A stretch of 64,000 bases of DNA from CBDDFQ01 sp965227035 (GCA_965227035.1 OZ245724.1:3410001-3474000); one strand, 5' to 3'; positions 43,129 to 52,164 are shown, numbered from the stretch's first letter. The notes: generated by a model from the sequence alone, not told the origin. Translations and numbers: made by a program.

Positions 43129-44043
43129 CGTCAATCGCGTGAGCGCTTCCCGATACTTCGCAGCCGTCTTCTCGATCACATCTGCCGGCAGACGCGGCGC
43201 CGGGGGCGACTTGTCCCAAGGCTTGCCGTTGATGCGGACCTGCTCCAGCCAGTCGCGCACGAACTGCTTGTCGAAGCTCGGCGGGTTGATGCCTTCTGCG
43301 TAACCTTCAACCGGCCAGAAGCGCGATGAATCGGGGGTGAGGACCTCGTCCATCAGAATCAGCTCGCCTTTGGAATCGAGACCGAATTCGAACTTGGTGT
43401 CGGCAATGATCATGCCCTTGGTGAGCGCGAATTCTGCAGCCGCTTTGTAGAGCGAGATGCTCACGTCGCGGATCTGCGCAGCGAGTTTTTCGCCGACGAT
43501 TTCAACTACTTTTTCGTAGGTGATGTTTTCGTCGTGTTCGCCGGCTTCGGCTTTCGCTGCTGGCGTGAAAATCGGCTCCGGCAGCTTGCTGGCGTTGTTC
43601 AATCCGGGTGGCAAAGGTACGCCGCAAACCGATTGCGACTGTTGATATTCCTGCCAGCCGCTGCCAGCCAGATATCCGCGCACCACCGCTTCCACCGGAA
43701 TCGGCTTCAGGCGTTTCACCAGCATCGAACGACCACGCACTTGCGACACTTCTCCGGGCGGCACAACGCTCTCGGGCGCATCGCCGGTTAGGTGATTCGG
43801 GCTCAGGTGACCGAGCTTGTCGAACCAGAACAGCGCCATTTTGGTGAGCAACTCACCCTTGCCGGGAATCGGCTCGCCCATGATCACGTCGAACGCGCTC
43901 AGGCGGTCGCTGGCGATCATGAGGATGCGATCGTCGCCGACTGCGTAGTTGTCGCGCACCTTGCCTCTGGCCAGCAGGGGCAGGGACTTGAGGGCCGAGG
44001 TGTGGAGGGCGGAAGGCGACGTATTGGAAGCGGAAGCGGTCAT
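43123..44043 (-). CDS. purC: Phosphoribosylaminoimidazole-succinocarboxamide synthase (SAICAR synthetase)
   Basis: A 306-residue enzyme joining CAIR and aspartate. Recognisable parts are LLARGKVRDNYAVGDDRILM at the start, FDVIMGEPIPGKGELLTKMA, VVRGYLAGSGWQEYQ and LILMDEVLTPDSSRFW. The length fits the longer eukaryote-like PurC found in betaproteobacteria. It is downstream of the class II aldolase gene on the same strand with a 42-base gap, as usual for the Burkholderiales fba-purC order. Confidence 0.96.
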   Translation of the reverse strand: MTASASNTSPSALHTSALKSLPLLARGKVRDNYAVGDDRILMIASDRLSAFDVIMGEPIPGKGELLTKMALFWFDKLGHLSPNHLTGDAPESVVPPGEVSQVRGRSMLVKRLKPIPVEAVVRGYLAGSGWQEYQQSQSVCGVPLPPGLNNASKLPEPIFTPAAKAEAGEHDENITYEKVVEIVGEKLAAQIRDVSISLYKAAAEFALTKGMIIADTKFEFGLDSKGELILMDEVLTPDSSRFWPVEGYAEGINPPSFDKQFVRDWLEQVRINGKPWDKSPPAPRLPADVIEKTAAKYREALTRLTK

Positions 44044-44085
44044 TGACGTGGTCGGCGACGTAATCGGTCTAAACGGTTGGATCTA

Positions 44086-45150
44086 TCAGTTGACCACTTG
44101 CGACAACTCGCCGCTCGCGTACTTGGCTGCGACAACCTTGAGCGATGCGCCCTTGATCTTCGCACCCTGTCCTTCGCAGCCGAATTGACGATAACGCTCG
44201 ACGCAGATTTTCTTGGCCGCTTCACGGGCGGGTTTCAGGTAATCGCGTGGATCGAACTTTTCGGGGTTTTCAGCCAGGAATTTGCGAATGGCAGCGGTCA
44301 TGGCAAGACGAATATCGGTGTCGATATTGATCTTGCGAACACCGTACTTGATGGCTTCCTGAATTTCTTCCACCGGCACGCCGTAGGTTTCCTTCATGTT
44401 GCCGCCGTACTGGCGAATGATCGCCAGCAGGTCTTGCGGAACGCTGGAAGAACCGTGCATCACCAGGTGGGTGTTCGGAATGCGTTTGTGGATTTCCTTG
44501 ATACGGGAAATAGCCAGAATGTCGCCGGTGGGCTTGCGGCTGAATTTGTAGGCGCCGTGGCTGGTGCCGATAGCGATGGCCAGTGCGTCCAGCTGGGTCT
44601 GCTTCACGAAGTCCGCAGCCTGCTCCGGGTCAGTCAGCAACTGGTCCATGGTCATGGTGGCGTCGGTGCCGTGGCCGTCTTCCTTGTCCCCCTGCATGGT
44701 TTCCAGGCTGCCGAGGCAACCGAGTTCGCCTTCGACCGTGACACCCAGAACGTGGGCCATGCTCACGACCTTCTTGGTGACTTCTAGGTTGTATTCATAG
44801 CTGGCAATCGTCTTGCCGTCGGCTTCGAGCGATCCGTCCATCATGACCGACGAGAACCCGAGATCGATGGCACCGCGACACACGTCGGGGTTCTGTCCGT
44901 GATCCTGATGCATCACCACGGGAATGTTGGGATAAGACTCGACGGCTGCCTGGATGAGGTGCTTGAGAAATCCCTCGCCGGCGTATTTGCGAGCGCCCGC
45001 GCTGGCTTGCATGATGACTGGAGCGCCGGTCTCTTTGGCTGCTTCCATGATGGCCTGGACTTGTTCCAGATTGTTGACGTTGAAGGCCGGAATGCCGTAG
45101 CCGTTTTCGGCTGCGTGGTCCAGCAACTCGCGCATAGAAACGAGGGACAT
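44086..45150 (-). CDS. fba: Fructose-1,6-bisphosphate aldolase, class II
   Basis: A 354-residue zinc-dependent aldolase of the CbbA/Fba subgroup. Zinc and catalytic segments are MHQDHGQNPDVCRGAIDLG, GELGCLGSLETMQGDKEDG, AIAIGTSHGAYKFSRKP and LVMHGSSSVPQDLL. It cleaves or forms fructose-1,6-bisphosphate in glycolysis and gluconeogenesis. AGGA stands about 10 bases before the ATG, and TTAAAAT further upstream could be part of a promoter. In related genomes the pyruvate kinase gene lies directly upstream; here a signalling module intervenes. Confidence 0.96.
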   Translation of the reverse strand: MSLVSMRELLDHAAENGYGIPAFNVNNLEQVQAIMEAAKETGAPVIMQASAGARKYAGEGFLKHLIQAAVESYPNIPVVMHQDHGQNPDVCRGAIDLGFSSVMMDGSLEADGKTIASYEYNLEVTKKVVSMAHVLGVTVEGELGCLGSLETMQGDKEDGHGTDATMTMDQLLTDPEQAADFVKQTQLDALAIAIGTSHGAYKFSRKPTGDILAISRIKEIHKRIPNTHLVMHGSSSVPQDLLAIIRQYGGNMKETYGVPVEEIQEAIKYGVRKINIDTDIRLAMTAAIRKFLAENPEKFDPRDYLKPAREAAKKICVERYRQFGCEGQGAKIKGASLKVVAAKYASGELSQVVN

Positions 45151-45183
45151 GATCTTTGGGTCCTGGGGAAGTGACCCGAGATT

Positions 45184-46554
45184 TTAACTGGCCTCGGACG
45201 ACACCCGGCCGGATTGAGGCGATTCCCATCGCATTTCGTAACACGTCGTGAAAGACGCCTCTGCAGCGACCTTTTCGAAGATCGCCCCATGAGCGGTTGC
45301 AACCTTGGCGATGATCTGCAAACCGAGGCCCAAGCCGGCGCTTCGCGGGTGCGCATCGGGACCGCGCATCCCGTCGTCTCTCACTCGAAGCAAAACTGCG
45401 CCGTTGAAAGACCTTTTCACTTCCACTTCGATAGTCGTGTTCGGAATGGTGTGGGTGATTGCGTTTTCCACCAGATTGCGAACAGCCATTTCCATCAGCA
45501 GCGGATGCCCGGTCATGGGAATCGGCCCGTCGACGATGACACTGATTTCGTCGCGCTTCTTGTAAGCCTCCTGAGCGAAAGCGCCGGCAACCTGCTGCGC
45601 GATCACGCCCAGATCGAACGTTTGAGCGCTTTCATGCAAGTCGTCGCGGCTGGCTCGTGCGAGCAGCAGCAGTTGATTCAGCACATGACCTGCCTGCAGC
45701 GAGTCGCGCGAAATGCGGGAGAGCGCGTCTGTGCGTTCCGCTGGACCCATCTGACCCTGCAATGCCTCGGCCTGAAGCGTGATCGATGCGAGAGGCGTTC
45801 GCAATTCGTGCGCCACTTCGGACGCCAGTTTTCTTTCGCGTTCGAGCGCCGCCGTCTGCTGGTCGACCAGCAGGTTGATCGATTCGACGACCGAGTCGAA
45901 CTCGCGAAAGCCACGTCGCGGCGGCAGGCGCTGGGTGCGGGCTACATCGAGCTCGGCAACTTCGTCGGACAACTGATACAGCGGACGCAGGCCTCGCCAG
46001 ATGGCCAGGCCCAACGCAAGCGCCACGACCGGCAAAAGCCACAGGCCTGGCTGCACGATCTGCTCGGCAATATCGTCCGCCAGATCGTTTCGCTCCTCCA
46101 GCGCGAGCATCACCATCACCCGTACCGTTTTATCTTTGTTCCACTGGGCGAATGTTCGCCACACCTTGGGCGGCGATCCGAGCGTGAGGTCAGCAAAGCC
46201 TTCGGATCTGTCGAACGCCGGATGCGCCATCGAATTGCCTCGCTGGTACATCAGGTGCCCCGACGCATCCCAGCCGAACACGTTGAGCGACTGCTGATAG
46301 TCGTGTGCCCGAAGTTCCGGCATGACGATCTGCGCGGTCGCATCGCCCGCATCCACCGTCTGGATGATGCGGAGATTGAGGATGAGCGCAGCGACACTCG
46401 CCAGATGACCGTCGGTCAGCTCGTCGGCTTCGTGAACCCCGGTTTTGTAGCCGAACCCGACGAAGGTGGCCCACACCACGATGAGAGCGCCAAGCGCCCA
46501 AAGCATCAGGCGTCGGGTGAGCGTGGGTCTTTTGGCATTTAGCTGTGCGCTCAT
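45184..46554 (-). CDS. Sensor histidine kinase, QseC/PmrB-like
   Basis: A 456-residue inner-membrane kinase. Transmembrane helix 1 is about residues 16-36, a periplasmic domain follows to about 170, and helix 2 is about 172-188. HAMP-like sequence precedes the H-box SEVAHELRTPLAS (His249). N-box MAVRNLVENAITHT, G1 VRDDGMRG and G2 GLGLGLQI are intact. The periplasmic start HEADELTDGHLA resembles QseC and includes an ExxE sequence of the kind that senses iron in PmrB; this may be coincidence. The ATG overlaps the regulator gene's stop by 4 bases. The signal is unknown; envelope stress or cationic peptides would fit the PAP2 neighbour. Confidence 0.93.
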   Translation of the reverse strand: MSAQLNAKRPTLTRRLMLWALGALIVVWATFVGFGYKTGVHEADELTDGHLASVAALILNLRIIQTVDAGDATAQIVMPELRAHDYQQSLNVFGWDASGHLMYQRGNSMAHPAFDRSEGFADLTLGSPPKVWRTFAQWNKDKTVRVMVMLALEERNDLADDIAEQIVQPGLWLLPVVALALGLAIWRGLRPLYQLSDEVAELDVARTQRLPPRRGFREFDSVVESINLLVDQQTAALERERKLASEVAHELRTPLASITLQAEALQGQMGPAERTDALSRISRDSLQAGHVLNQLLLLARASRDDLHESAQTFDLGVIAQQVAGAFAQEAYKKRDEISVIVDGPIPMTGHPLLMEMAVRNLVENAITHTIPNTTIEVEVKRSFNGAVLLRVRDDGMRGPDAHPRSAGLGLGLQIIAKVATAHGAIFEKVAAEASFTTCYEMRWESPQSGRVSSEAS

Positions 46555-47264
46555 CGGGAAACATCCCGCGCAATGAAGTAGCCCACGCCGCGCATGGTCT
46601 GGATCAGATCGCTGCCGAGTTTTTTTCTCAGGTGATGAATATGCACTTCCACCGTATTGCTTCCCACGGATTGATCCCAGTTGTACAGCCGCTCTTCGAG
46701 TCGCTGGCGTGACATCACGGTGCCTTGCGATTGAAGCAACAGCATCAGCACTGCAAATTCCTTGGCCGAGATATCGATCGATTGCCCATCGCGCGACACG
46801 GTGTGCGAACTTGGGTCGATAGACAAGCCGGCGATTTCGATGACCGAATGCGCGCGTCCGGCGGCCCTGCGCAAAGACGCTCTCATGCGAGCTTCGAGTT
46901 CATCGACATCGAACGGCTTTGTCAGGTAATCGTCGGCTCCCAGATCGAGTCCCGTGATCCGGTCGGCCACGCGATCTCGAGCGGTCATGATCAGGACGGG
47001 CGTTTTGGGATCAGGCAATTTCGTGTCGCTCGCCGCCGATGCGGGTGCAGACGAAGGCGCTGATCGGATTCGTTTGAGCAAATCCGTGCCGTCGCCGTCG
47101 ACCAGTCCAAGATCGAGGAGGATCAGATCGACCGGCTCGACCCGCAGCGACGCCCAAGCCTTCGCGACCGACTCGCAGATATCGACAACATAGCCACGCT
47201 GCTGCAGGTTGATGCGCAGTCCAGCAGCGATGCCGTCATCGTCTTCAACAACTAATACTCGCAT
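46551..47264 (-). CDS. Response regulator, OmpR/PhoB family (QseB/PmrA-like)
   Basis: A 237-residue regulator. The receiver has the acidic pocket EDDD at residues 7-10, phospho-acceptor Asp51 in LILLDLGLVDGDG, and Lys116 in YLTKPF. Residues 68-88 (SAPSSAPASAASDTKLPDP) are an Ala/Ser/Pro-rich insert in the loop after helix 3 that ordinary QseB/PmrA proteins lack. The winged-helix domain ends GSNTVEVHIHHLRKKLGSDL and RGVGYFIA. It heads the regulator-kinase operon. A CTTAAT-N5-CTTAAT site upstream fits its family's usual target, so autoregulation is likely. Confidence 0.94.
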   Translation of the reverse strand: MRVLVVEDDDGIAAGLRINLQQRGYVVDICESVAKAWASLRVEPVDLILLDLGLVDGDGTDLLKRIRSAPSSAPASAASDTKLPDPKTPVLIMTARDRVADRITGLDLGADDYLTKPFDVDELEARMRASLRRAAGRAHSVIEIAGLSIDPSSHTVSRDGQSIDISAKEFAVLMLLLQSQGTVMSRQRLEERLYNWDQSVGSNTVEVHIHHLRKKLGSDLIQTMRGVGYFIARDVSR

Positions 47265-47322
47265 GGGCGGATCGTGGCTACGTTGGGTGTGGGTGGAATG
47301 GGCGGGGCGGGAGCGTTCGCCG

Positions 47323-47339
47323 ATTAAGCCGATATTAAG
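47323..47339. promoter_or_regulatory. PmrA/QseB-type direct repeat between the regulator and PAP2 genes
   Basis: On the minus strand, CTTAAT (47339-47334), five bases, CTTAAT (47328-47323): an exact 11-bp-spaced direct repeat of the kind bound by PmrA/BasR and QseB dimers. Read rightward it overlaps the -35 position of a possible PAP2 promoter with TAACCT at 47350-47355. Read leftward it is about 60 bases before the regulator's start. Confidence 0.7.
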
Positions 47340-47362
47340 CGCGTAACGCTAACCTTCGGCGC

Positions 47363-48085
47363 ATGTTATTGACCCCCTCGACCCGAGGCAGCGCCTTTGC
47401 CCGAACCCTTGTCATTACTCTCGTTGCTCTGGCGATCGTGATTGCGTGGGATTTCAGCGGGCTCGATGTAGCTTTCGCTCACTTGGCGGGCGGAACACCA
47501 AACGGCTTCCCGCTCAGGGATAACTGGTTCGCCTCGAACATTCTTCACGAAGACGCCCGACGGCTCGGCTGGCTTGTCGCGCTGTGGTTATGTATCGGAG
47601 TGGGCTGGCCGACATGGATTCTCCAGAAACTCGACATGCAGGAACGAATCGAGCTGCCGATCGTTGTGCTGTTGTCGCTGCTGTGCGTGTTTTCGATCAA
47701 ATCGTTTAGCCATACGAGCTGCCCCTGGGATCTGAAAGAGTTCGGCGGAGTCGCTACGTATGTTTCTCACTGGGCCATCGGCGTTCGCGACGGAGGTACC
47801 GGTGGATGTTTCCCAGCGGGGCACGCCACGGCGGGATTCAGTTTCCTCGGCGGCTATTTCGTGTGGCGCCGGCGTTATCCACGAATTGCAAAGGTCTGGG
47901 TAAGCGTTGCACTCGTGGTGGGATTTTTCCTCGGCTTCGTGCAGCAGGTGCGTGGTGCGCATTACATGAGCCACACACTCTGGAGCGGCTGGATCTGCTG
48001 GACGAGTGCCTGGATCATCGATCTGATCTGGCAGAAGTCGAAACATCTTTTCACTATTCAGCGGGAACCACGCATGCAGGAATGA
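47363..48085 (+). CDS. PAP2-family membrane phosphatase, lipid phosphatase-like
   Basis: A 240-residue protein with about six hydrophobic helices. The phosphatase signature is present: Lys113 in SIKSFSHTSCPWDL, PAGH at residues 151-154, and RGAHYMSH with Arg197 and His204. The family includes the lipid A and undecaprenyl-pyrophosphate phosphatases LpxE, LpxT and PgpB; the CPWDL and HTLWSGW wording is typical of a proteobacterial subgroup often next to two-component genes. It is divergent from the regulator gene and downstream of the PmrA/QseB-like repeat. TAACCT is 7 bases before the ATG and there is no Shine-Dalgarno sequence. Envelope phosphate remodelling is the likely job. Confidence 0.88.
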   Translation: MLLTPSTRGSAFARTLVITLVALAIVIAWDFSGLDVAFAHLAGGTPNGFPLRDNWFASNILHEDARRLGWLVALWLCIGVGWPTWILQKLDMQERIELPIVVLLSLLCVFSIKSFSHTSCPWDLKEFGGVATYVSHWAIGVRDGGTGGCFPAGHATAGFSFLGGYFVWRRRYPRIAKVWVSVALVVGFFLGFVQQVRGAHYMSHTLWSGWICWTSAWIIDLIWQKSKHLFTIQREPRMQE

Positions 48086-48108
48086 CACGATCGGTGATCC
48101 AATGACTT

Positions 48109-48124
48109 TAAGGGTTAGCCCTTA
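48109..48124. promoter_or_regulatory. Short inverted repeat between PAP2 and DUF481 genes
   Basis: TAAGGG (48109-48114) and CCCTTA (48119-48124) flank TTAG. It lies 24 bases after the PAP2 stop and 46 bases before the DUF481 start, so it may be an operator for the latter or a weak attenuating hairpin. Confidence 0.35.
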
Positions 48125-48169
48125 TCAATCGTTGCTGGCAATCAGCATCAACGAACAAAGGATCCTCTC

Positions 48170-48985
48170 TTGCATCACTCCAACTCCCCTTCCCGATTCA
48201 GCGCTTTCGGTCGAGCGGCGCGCTTCGACAAAACGGCGCTTCCTGCAGTCTTCGCATTCGGTCTTCTGGCCGCGAGTTCTGCGCATTCCCAAGTCACGTT
48301 GAAACCGGACGGCGAATGGCGCTCGCTGTTCACGGCGGGTGCCAATGCATCGACAGGCAATACGAGTCAGCTCTCGGTGAATCTGGCAGGCGAAGGCGTT
48401 CGTCTGACCAACTGGGACAAGATCTCGGTGAAAGGCCAGATCGCGTACGCACGCAGTCAGGGCGTTCAAACAACCGAGCGCGGCCTGCTCGGAGGCCAAT
48501 ACAACCGCGACCTGAATCCGCTGTGGTTCGGCTTCGGATCGGGCGATTTCGTGCGGGACGAACCCGCGAACATTTCCTCGCGCTATTCGGTGGCAGGCGG
48601 TATCGGCAGGCACATGATCAAACGCGACGACCTGACCTTCGACCTCTCGGCCGGTCTGGGTTACACCCGCGATGAATACGTGAATGCAGCCAACGTGGCG
48701 GGTGCCTTCCGCGATGAATACGGCCGTCCCGAACTGGTTCTTGCAGAAGAGTCGTCACATCGCCTGACGCAAACCACCAGCTTTCGCCAGAAGTTCACCT
48801 TGCTGCCCAACCTGCGTGATAGCGGCGAATACCGCGCAAATCTGGACACGAGCGTCTCGGTGGCGATGACCAAGTCGCTTAACCTCACCGCCGGATTCAA
48901 CTACCGCTTCGATTCCGACCCGGGCATCGGCTTGAAGAAGACCGACATGCAACTGGTGACAGGCGTGTCGGTGCGCTTCGACTAA
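48170..48985 (+). CDS. DUF481 outer-membrane beta-barrel protein
   Basis: A 271-residue exported protein with a TTG start at 48170; AAAGGA at 48157-48162 is spaced 7 bases from it and decides the start. A signal peptide ends SSAHSQ (about residue 40). The mature part begins LKPDGEWRSLFTAGANASTGNTSQ and consists of alternating beta strands to the final VSVRFD, whose aromatic C-terminal residue before Asp suits BAM-dependent insertion. DUF481 (YdiY-like) proteins are acid- or envelope-stress-related in enterics; the role here is unknown. It may share control with the adjacent PAP2 gene and is convergent with pyk. Confidence 0.87.
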   Translation: MHHSNSPSRFSAFGRAARFDKTALPAVFAFGLLAASSAHSQVTLKPDGEWRSLFTAGANASTGNTSQLSVNLAGEGVRLTNWDKISVKGQIAYARSQGVQTTERGLLGGQYNRDLNPLWFGFGSGDFVRDEPANISSRYSVAGGIGRHMIKRDDLTFDLSAGLGYTRDEYVNAANVAGAFRDEYGRPELVLAEESSHRLTQTTSFRQKFTLLPNLRDSGEYRANLDTSVSVAMTKSLNLTAGFNYRFDSDPGIGLKKTDMQLVTGVSVRFD

Positions 48986-49009
48986 CTTTCCCGGTCCGCC
49001 TCAGATGGG

Positions 49010-50449
49010 TTAACTCGCGCGGCAGATCTTCAACATGTTCGTGCCGCCCGGCGCTCCCATCGGCTCGCCACAGGTGATCGCGTAAACATCGCCGGTCGTC
49101 AGGATTTCGCGCTTCTTCAGATGCGCTTCGGCCTGTTCAAGCGCCGTGTCACGATCGTCGTTCGAGTCCATCAACAGGGGGCGAACGTTGCGATACAGCG
49201 CCATCTTTCGCTGCGTCACGAGGCGCGGCGTCAGCGCAAAAATCGGCACCTGCAAATCGTGTCGGCTCATCCACAGCGCGGTCGATCCGCTGTCGGTCAG
49301 CGCAACGATTGCCTTGGCGCCCAGGTGATACGCGGTGAACAAAGCGCCCATCGCAATCGACTGGTCGATGCGGCTGAAGCTCTTGCCTGAAAAATCGGCG
49401 TCGAGAGATGCGTATTCCGCTTTCTCGGCTTCAAGACAGATGTTCGCCATCTCGATGATGGTTTCCAGCGGGTATCTGCCCGCCGCTGTTTCGGCGCTCA
49501 GCATCACCGCGTCGGTTCCATCGAGCACGGCGTTGGCCACGTCGCTCACTTCGGCGCGCGTCGGCACCGGATTCACGATCATGCTTTCCATCATCTGGGT
49601 TGCAGTGATGACGACCTTGTCGTGGGCGCGCGCAAGCTTGATCATTCGCTTTTGCAACGCGGGCACCGCAGCGTTGCCTACTTCGACTGCCAGATCGCCA
49701 CGGGCGACCATGATGCCGTCGCTCACACGCAAAATTTCTTCGAGCTTCGGAATCGCTTCTGCGCGCTCGATCTTCGCGATAAGACCCGGCTTGTGGTTGT
49801 ATTCGGCGCCGGCCACGTTCGCGAGCTGGCGCGCCATTTCCATATCGGTCGCGTTCTTCGGAAAACTCACGGCCAGATAGTCGGCCTGAAAGCTCATCGC
49901 GGTGCGAATGTCTTCCATGTCTTTGGCCGTGAGCGCTGGCGCAGTGAGTCCGCCGCCCTGTTTGTTGATGCCCTTGTTGTTGGACAACTCGCCGCCGAGC
50001 TTCACTGTCGTGTGAACTGCATCGCCGCGAACCGCGTCGACCACCAGTACGATCAAACCGTCGTTCAGCAGCAGCGTGTCGCCCGCACGAACGTCGCGCG
50101 GCAGTTCCTTGTAATCGAGCCCGACACCTGCGATATCGCCCGGCTCGGTGCGCGACGCATCGAGGACGAATTTCTCGCCGGGAACGAGCTCGATCTTGCC
50201 GTTCGCGAACTTGCCGACCCGAATCTTCGGACCCTGCAAGTCGGCCATGATCGCGACTTCGCGACCGGCCCTGGTTGCCGCTTCGCGAACCAGCATGGCG
50301 CGGTTCACGTGATCCTGCGCAGTGCCGTGGCTGAAGTTCAGGCGAACCACATTGACGCCCGCCCGAATCATTTTTTCGAGCATCTCCGGCGCGCTGGATG
50401 CGGGGCCGAGGGTTGCGACGATTTTGGTCGCGCGTCGTTGTGTCGTCAT
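49010..50449 (-). CDS. pyk: Pyruvate kinase
   Basis: A 479-residue glycolytic enzyme making pyruvate and ATP from PEP. The N-terminus RRATKIVATLGPASSAPEML and VNVVRLNFSHGTAQDH bind nucleotide and PEP, and GIMVARGDLAVEVGNAAVP and ITATQMMESMIVNPVPTRAE are the catalytic loops. The start ATG at 50449 is set by homology; the frame stays open upstream into the pgk gap without sense. It follows pgk by 43 bases, and both should be one operon. Allosteric-domain residues are present to the end. Confidence 0.97.
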   Translation of the reverse strand: MTTQRRATKIVATLGPASSAPEMLEKMIRAGVNVVRLNFSHGTAQDHVNRAMLVREAATRAGREVAIMADLQGPKIRVGKFANGKIELVPGEKFVLDASRTEPGDIAGVGLDYKELPRDVRAGDTLLLNDGLIVLVVDAVRGDAVHTTVKLGGELSNNKGINKQGGGLTAPALTAKDMEDIRTAMSFQADYLAVSFPKNATDMEMARQLANVAGAEYNHKPGLIAKIERAEAIPKLEEILRVSDGIMVARGDLAVEVGNAAVPALQKRMIKLARAHDKVVITATQMMESMIVNPVPTRAEVSDVANAVLDGTDAVMLSAETAAGRYPLETIIEMANICLEAEKAEYASLDADFSGKSFSRIDQSIAMGALFTAYHLGAKAIVALTDSGSTALWMSRHDLQVPIFALTPRLVTQRKMALYRNVRPLLMDSNDDRDTALEQAEAHLKKREILTTGDVYAITCGEPMGAPGGTNMLKICRAS

Positions 50450-50492
50450 TGAACTTCTCTTTCGGGCCGTAGGCCGTCGTTCGTCGGCCTTT

Positions 50493-51686
50493 TTAGCCGT
50501 TAGCTCGCTTTTGCAGAATTTCGAATGCCGGAAGCGTTTTGCCTTCGAGCACTTCGAGGAACGCACCGCCACCGGTCGAGATGTAGCTGATGTCTTTTTC
50601 GATTCCGTACTTCGCAATCGCCGCGAGCGTGTCGCCGCCGCCGGCAATCGAAAACGCGTCGCTATCTGCAATGGCGCGCGCGATGGTTTCGGTGCCGTGC
50701 GAGAACGCGTCGAATTCGAACACGCCAACCGGACCGTTCCACACCACCGTGCCTGCCAGCTTCAATTGCGCCGCCAGCTGTTCTGCAGTCTTGGGTCCGA
50801 TGTCGAGGATGAGGTCGTCGTCGGCCACATCGCTTGCCGCTTTCACGGTCGCGACTGCATCCGGCGCGAATGTTTTCGCGGTGACCACGTCGACTGGAAT
50901 CGGCACTGCAGCGCCGCGCGCACTCATTGCATCGATGACGGCTTTTGCTTGATCGACCAAATCGGCCTCGGCCAACGACTTTCCGATCTTCAGGCCCGCC
51001 GCCAGCATGAATGTGTTGGCAATGCCGCCGCCGACGATCAGCTGATCTACGTTGTCGGCGAGCGCCTTCAGGATGGTCAGCTTGGTGGAAACCTTGCTGC
51101 CGGCAACGATGGCGACCAGCGGCCGCTTCGGGTTCGCGAGCGCACGTGAAATGGCATCGATCTCGGCTGCGAGCAACGGGCCGGCGCAAGCGATCGGCGC
51201 GAACTGCGCAATGCCGTAGGTCGATGCTTCGGCGCGATGAGCCGTGCCGAACGCGTCGTGGACGAACACATCGCACAGTGCTGCCAGTTTGCGTGCCAGC
51301 GCTTCGTCGTTCTTTTTCTCGCCTTTGTTGAAACGGCAGTTCTCGAGCAGCACCACGCTGCCAGGCTCGACCTTCACGCCGTCCACCCAATTCGATACCA
51401 GCGGTACGTCGCGTCCCATCAGTTCGCCAAGGCGGGCGGCCACTGGGGCAAGCGACTCTTTCGACTTGAATTCGCCTTCGACAGGCCGACCGAGATGCGA
51501 GGTGACCATAACCGCAGCGCCGCTGTCGAGCGCCAGCTGGATACATGGAATCGATGCACGGACGCGGGTGTCTTCGGTGATGTTGCCGCTGTCGTCTTGC
51601 GGGACATTGAGATCGGCGCGAATGAATACTCGCTTGCCCTTGATTTTTCCTTGTGCGCAGAGTTCTGAGAATCGAATGACGTTCAT
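50493..51686 (-). CDS. pgk: Phosphoglycerate kinase
   Basis: A 397-residue enzyme. The N-domain has RVFIRADLNVPQDDSGNITE and HLGRPVEGE, and the C-domain has AIVAGSKVSTKLTILKALAD, VWNGPVGVFEFDAFSHGT and ISTGGGAFLEVLEG. The only small oddity is AGSKVS where GGAKVS is usual. It heads a pgk-pyk unit. The 148 bases upstream separate it from azlD and hold no recognised feature. Confidence 0.97.
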   Translation of the reverse strand: MNVIRFSELCAQGKIKGKRVFIRADLNVPQDDSGNITEDTRVRASIPCIQLALDSGAAVMVTSHLGRPVEGEFKSKESLAPVAARLGELMGRDVPLVSNWVDGVKVEPGSVVLLENCRFNKGEKKNDEALARKLAALCDVFVHDAFGTAHRAEASTYGIAQFAPIACAGPLLAAEIDAISRALANPKRPLVAIVAGSKVSTKLTILKALADNVDQLIVGGGIANTFMLAAGLKIGKSLAEADLVDQAKAVIDAMSARGAAVPIPVDVVTAKTFAPDAVATVKAASDVADDDLILDIGPKTAEQLAAQLKLAGTVVWNGPVGVFEFDAFSHGTETIARAIADSDAFSIAGGGDTLAAIAKYGIEKDISYISTGGGAFLEVLEGKTLPAFEILQKRANG

Positions 51687-51834
51687 GGGGATGGGGAATC
51701 GAAATAGGAATGGAAGAGCGGCCTGCCGGGGCCTGTAGAGGCTTGTTTTAAGTTGGCTTGCATTGTAGTCAGGCGGCTTTCAGGACCGACAGCAAGAAAA
51801 CCCGCACTCGCCCGGCGGTTCTCTGCGGGAGCGA

Positions 51835-52164
51835 CTACCAGCCCAGGCCGATATGAAGCGGCAGAAAAACAATGAGTCCCACCACGATGCAGCCGATCAG
51901 CTGGCGAGTGCCGAAGTACCACGCGATGGCGATGGCGGCCGATATCAGCCGCGCATCTTTGAAGGTGTCGATGAGATGGCCTTGGGTCATGACGATTTCC
52001 GGCGCGAGAACCGCCATCAGTGCGGCCAGCGGCGAATAGCGCAGCCCGCGCTGTACCCAGCCGGGCATTTTCAGGTCTCGCTCGGGAATCATGAACAACC
52101 CACGAGTCAAAACCGTGATGGCAGCGAGCCCGACGATGGCAATGACGTATTCCCAGAAACTCAT
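51835..52164 (-). CDS. azlD: AzlD family membrane protein, branched-chain amino acid exporter small subunit
   Basis: A 109-residue protein with about four hydrophobic helices, starting MSFWEYVIAIVGLAAITVLTRGLFMI. The TRGLFMIP and RYSPLAALMAVLAPEI stretches are the family's conserved parts. Its ATG overlaps the azlC stop by 4 bases. AzlC and AzlD together export branched-chain or similar hydrophobic amino acids. Confidence 0.9.
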   Translation of the reverse strand: MSFWEYVIAIVGLAAITVLTRGLFMIPERDLKMPGWVQRGLRYSPLAALMAVLAPEIVMTQGHLIDTFKDARLISAAIAIAWYFGTRQLIGCIVVGLIVFLPLHIGLGW

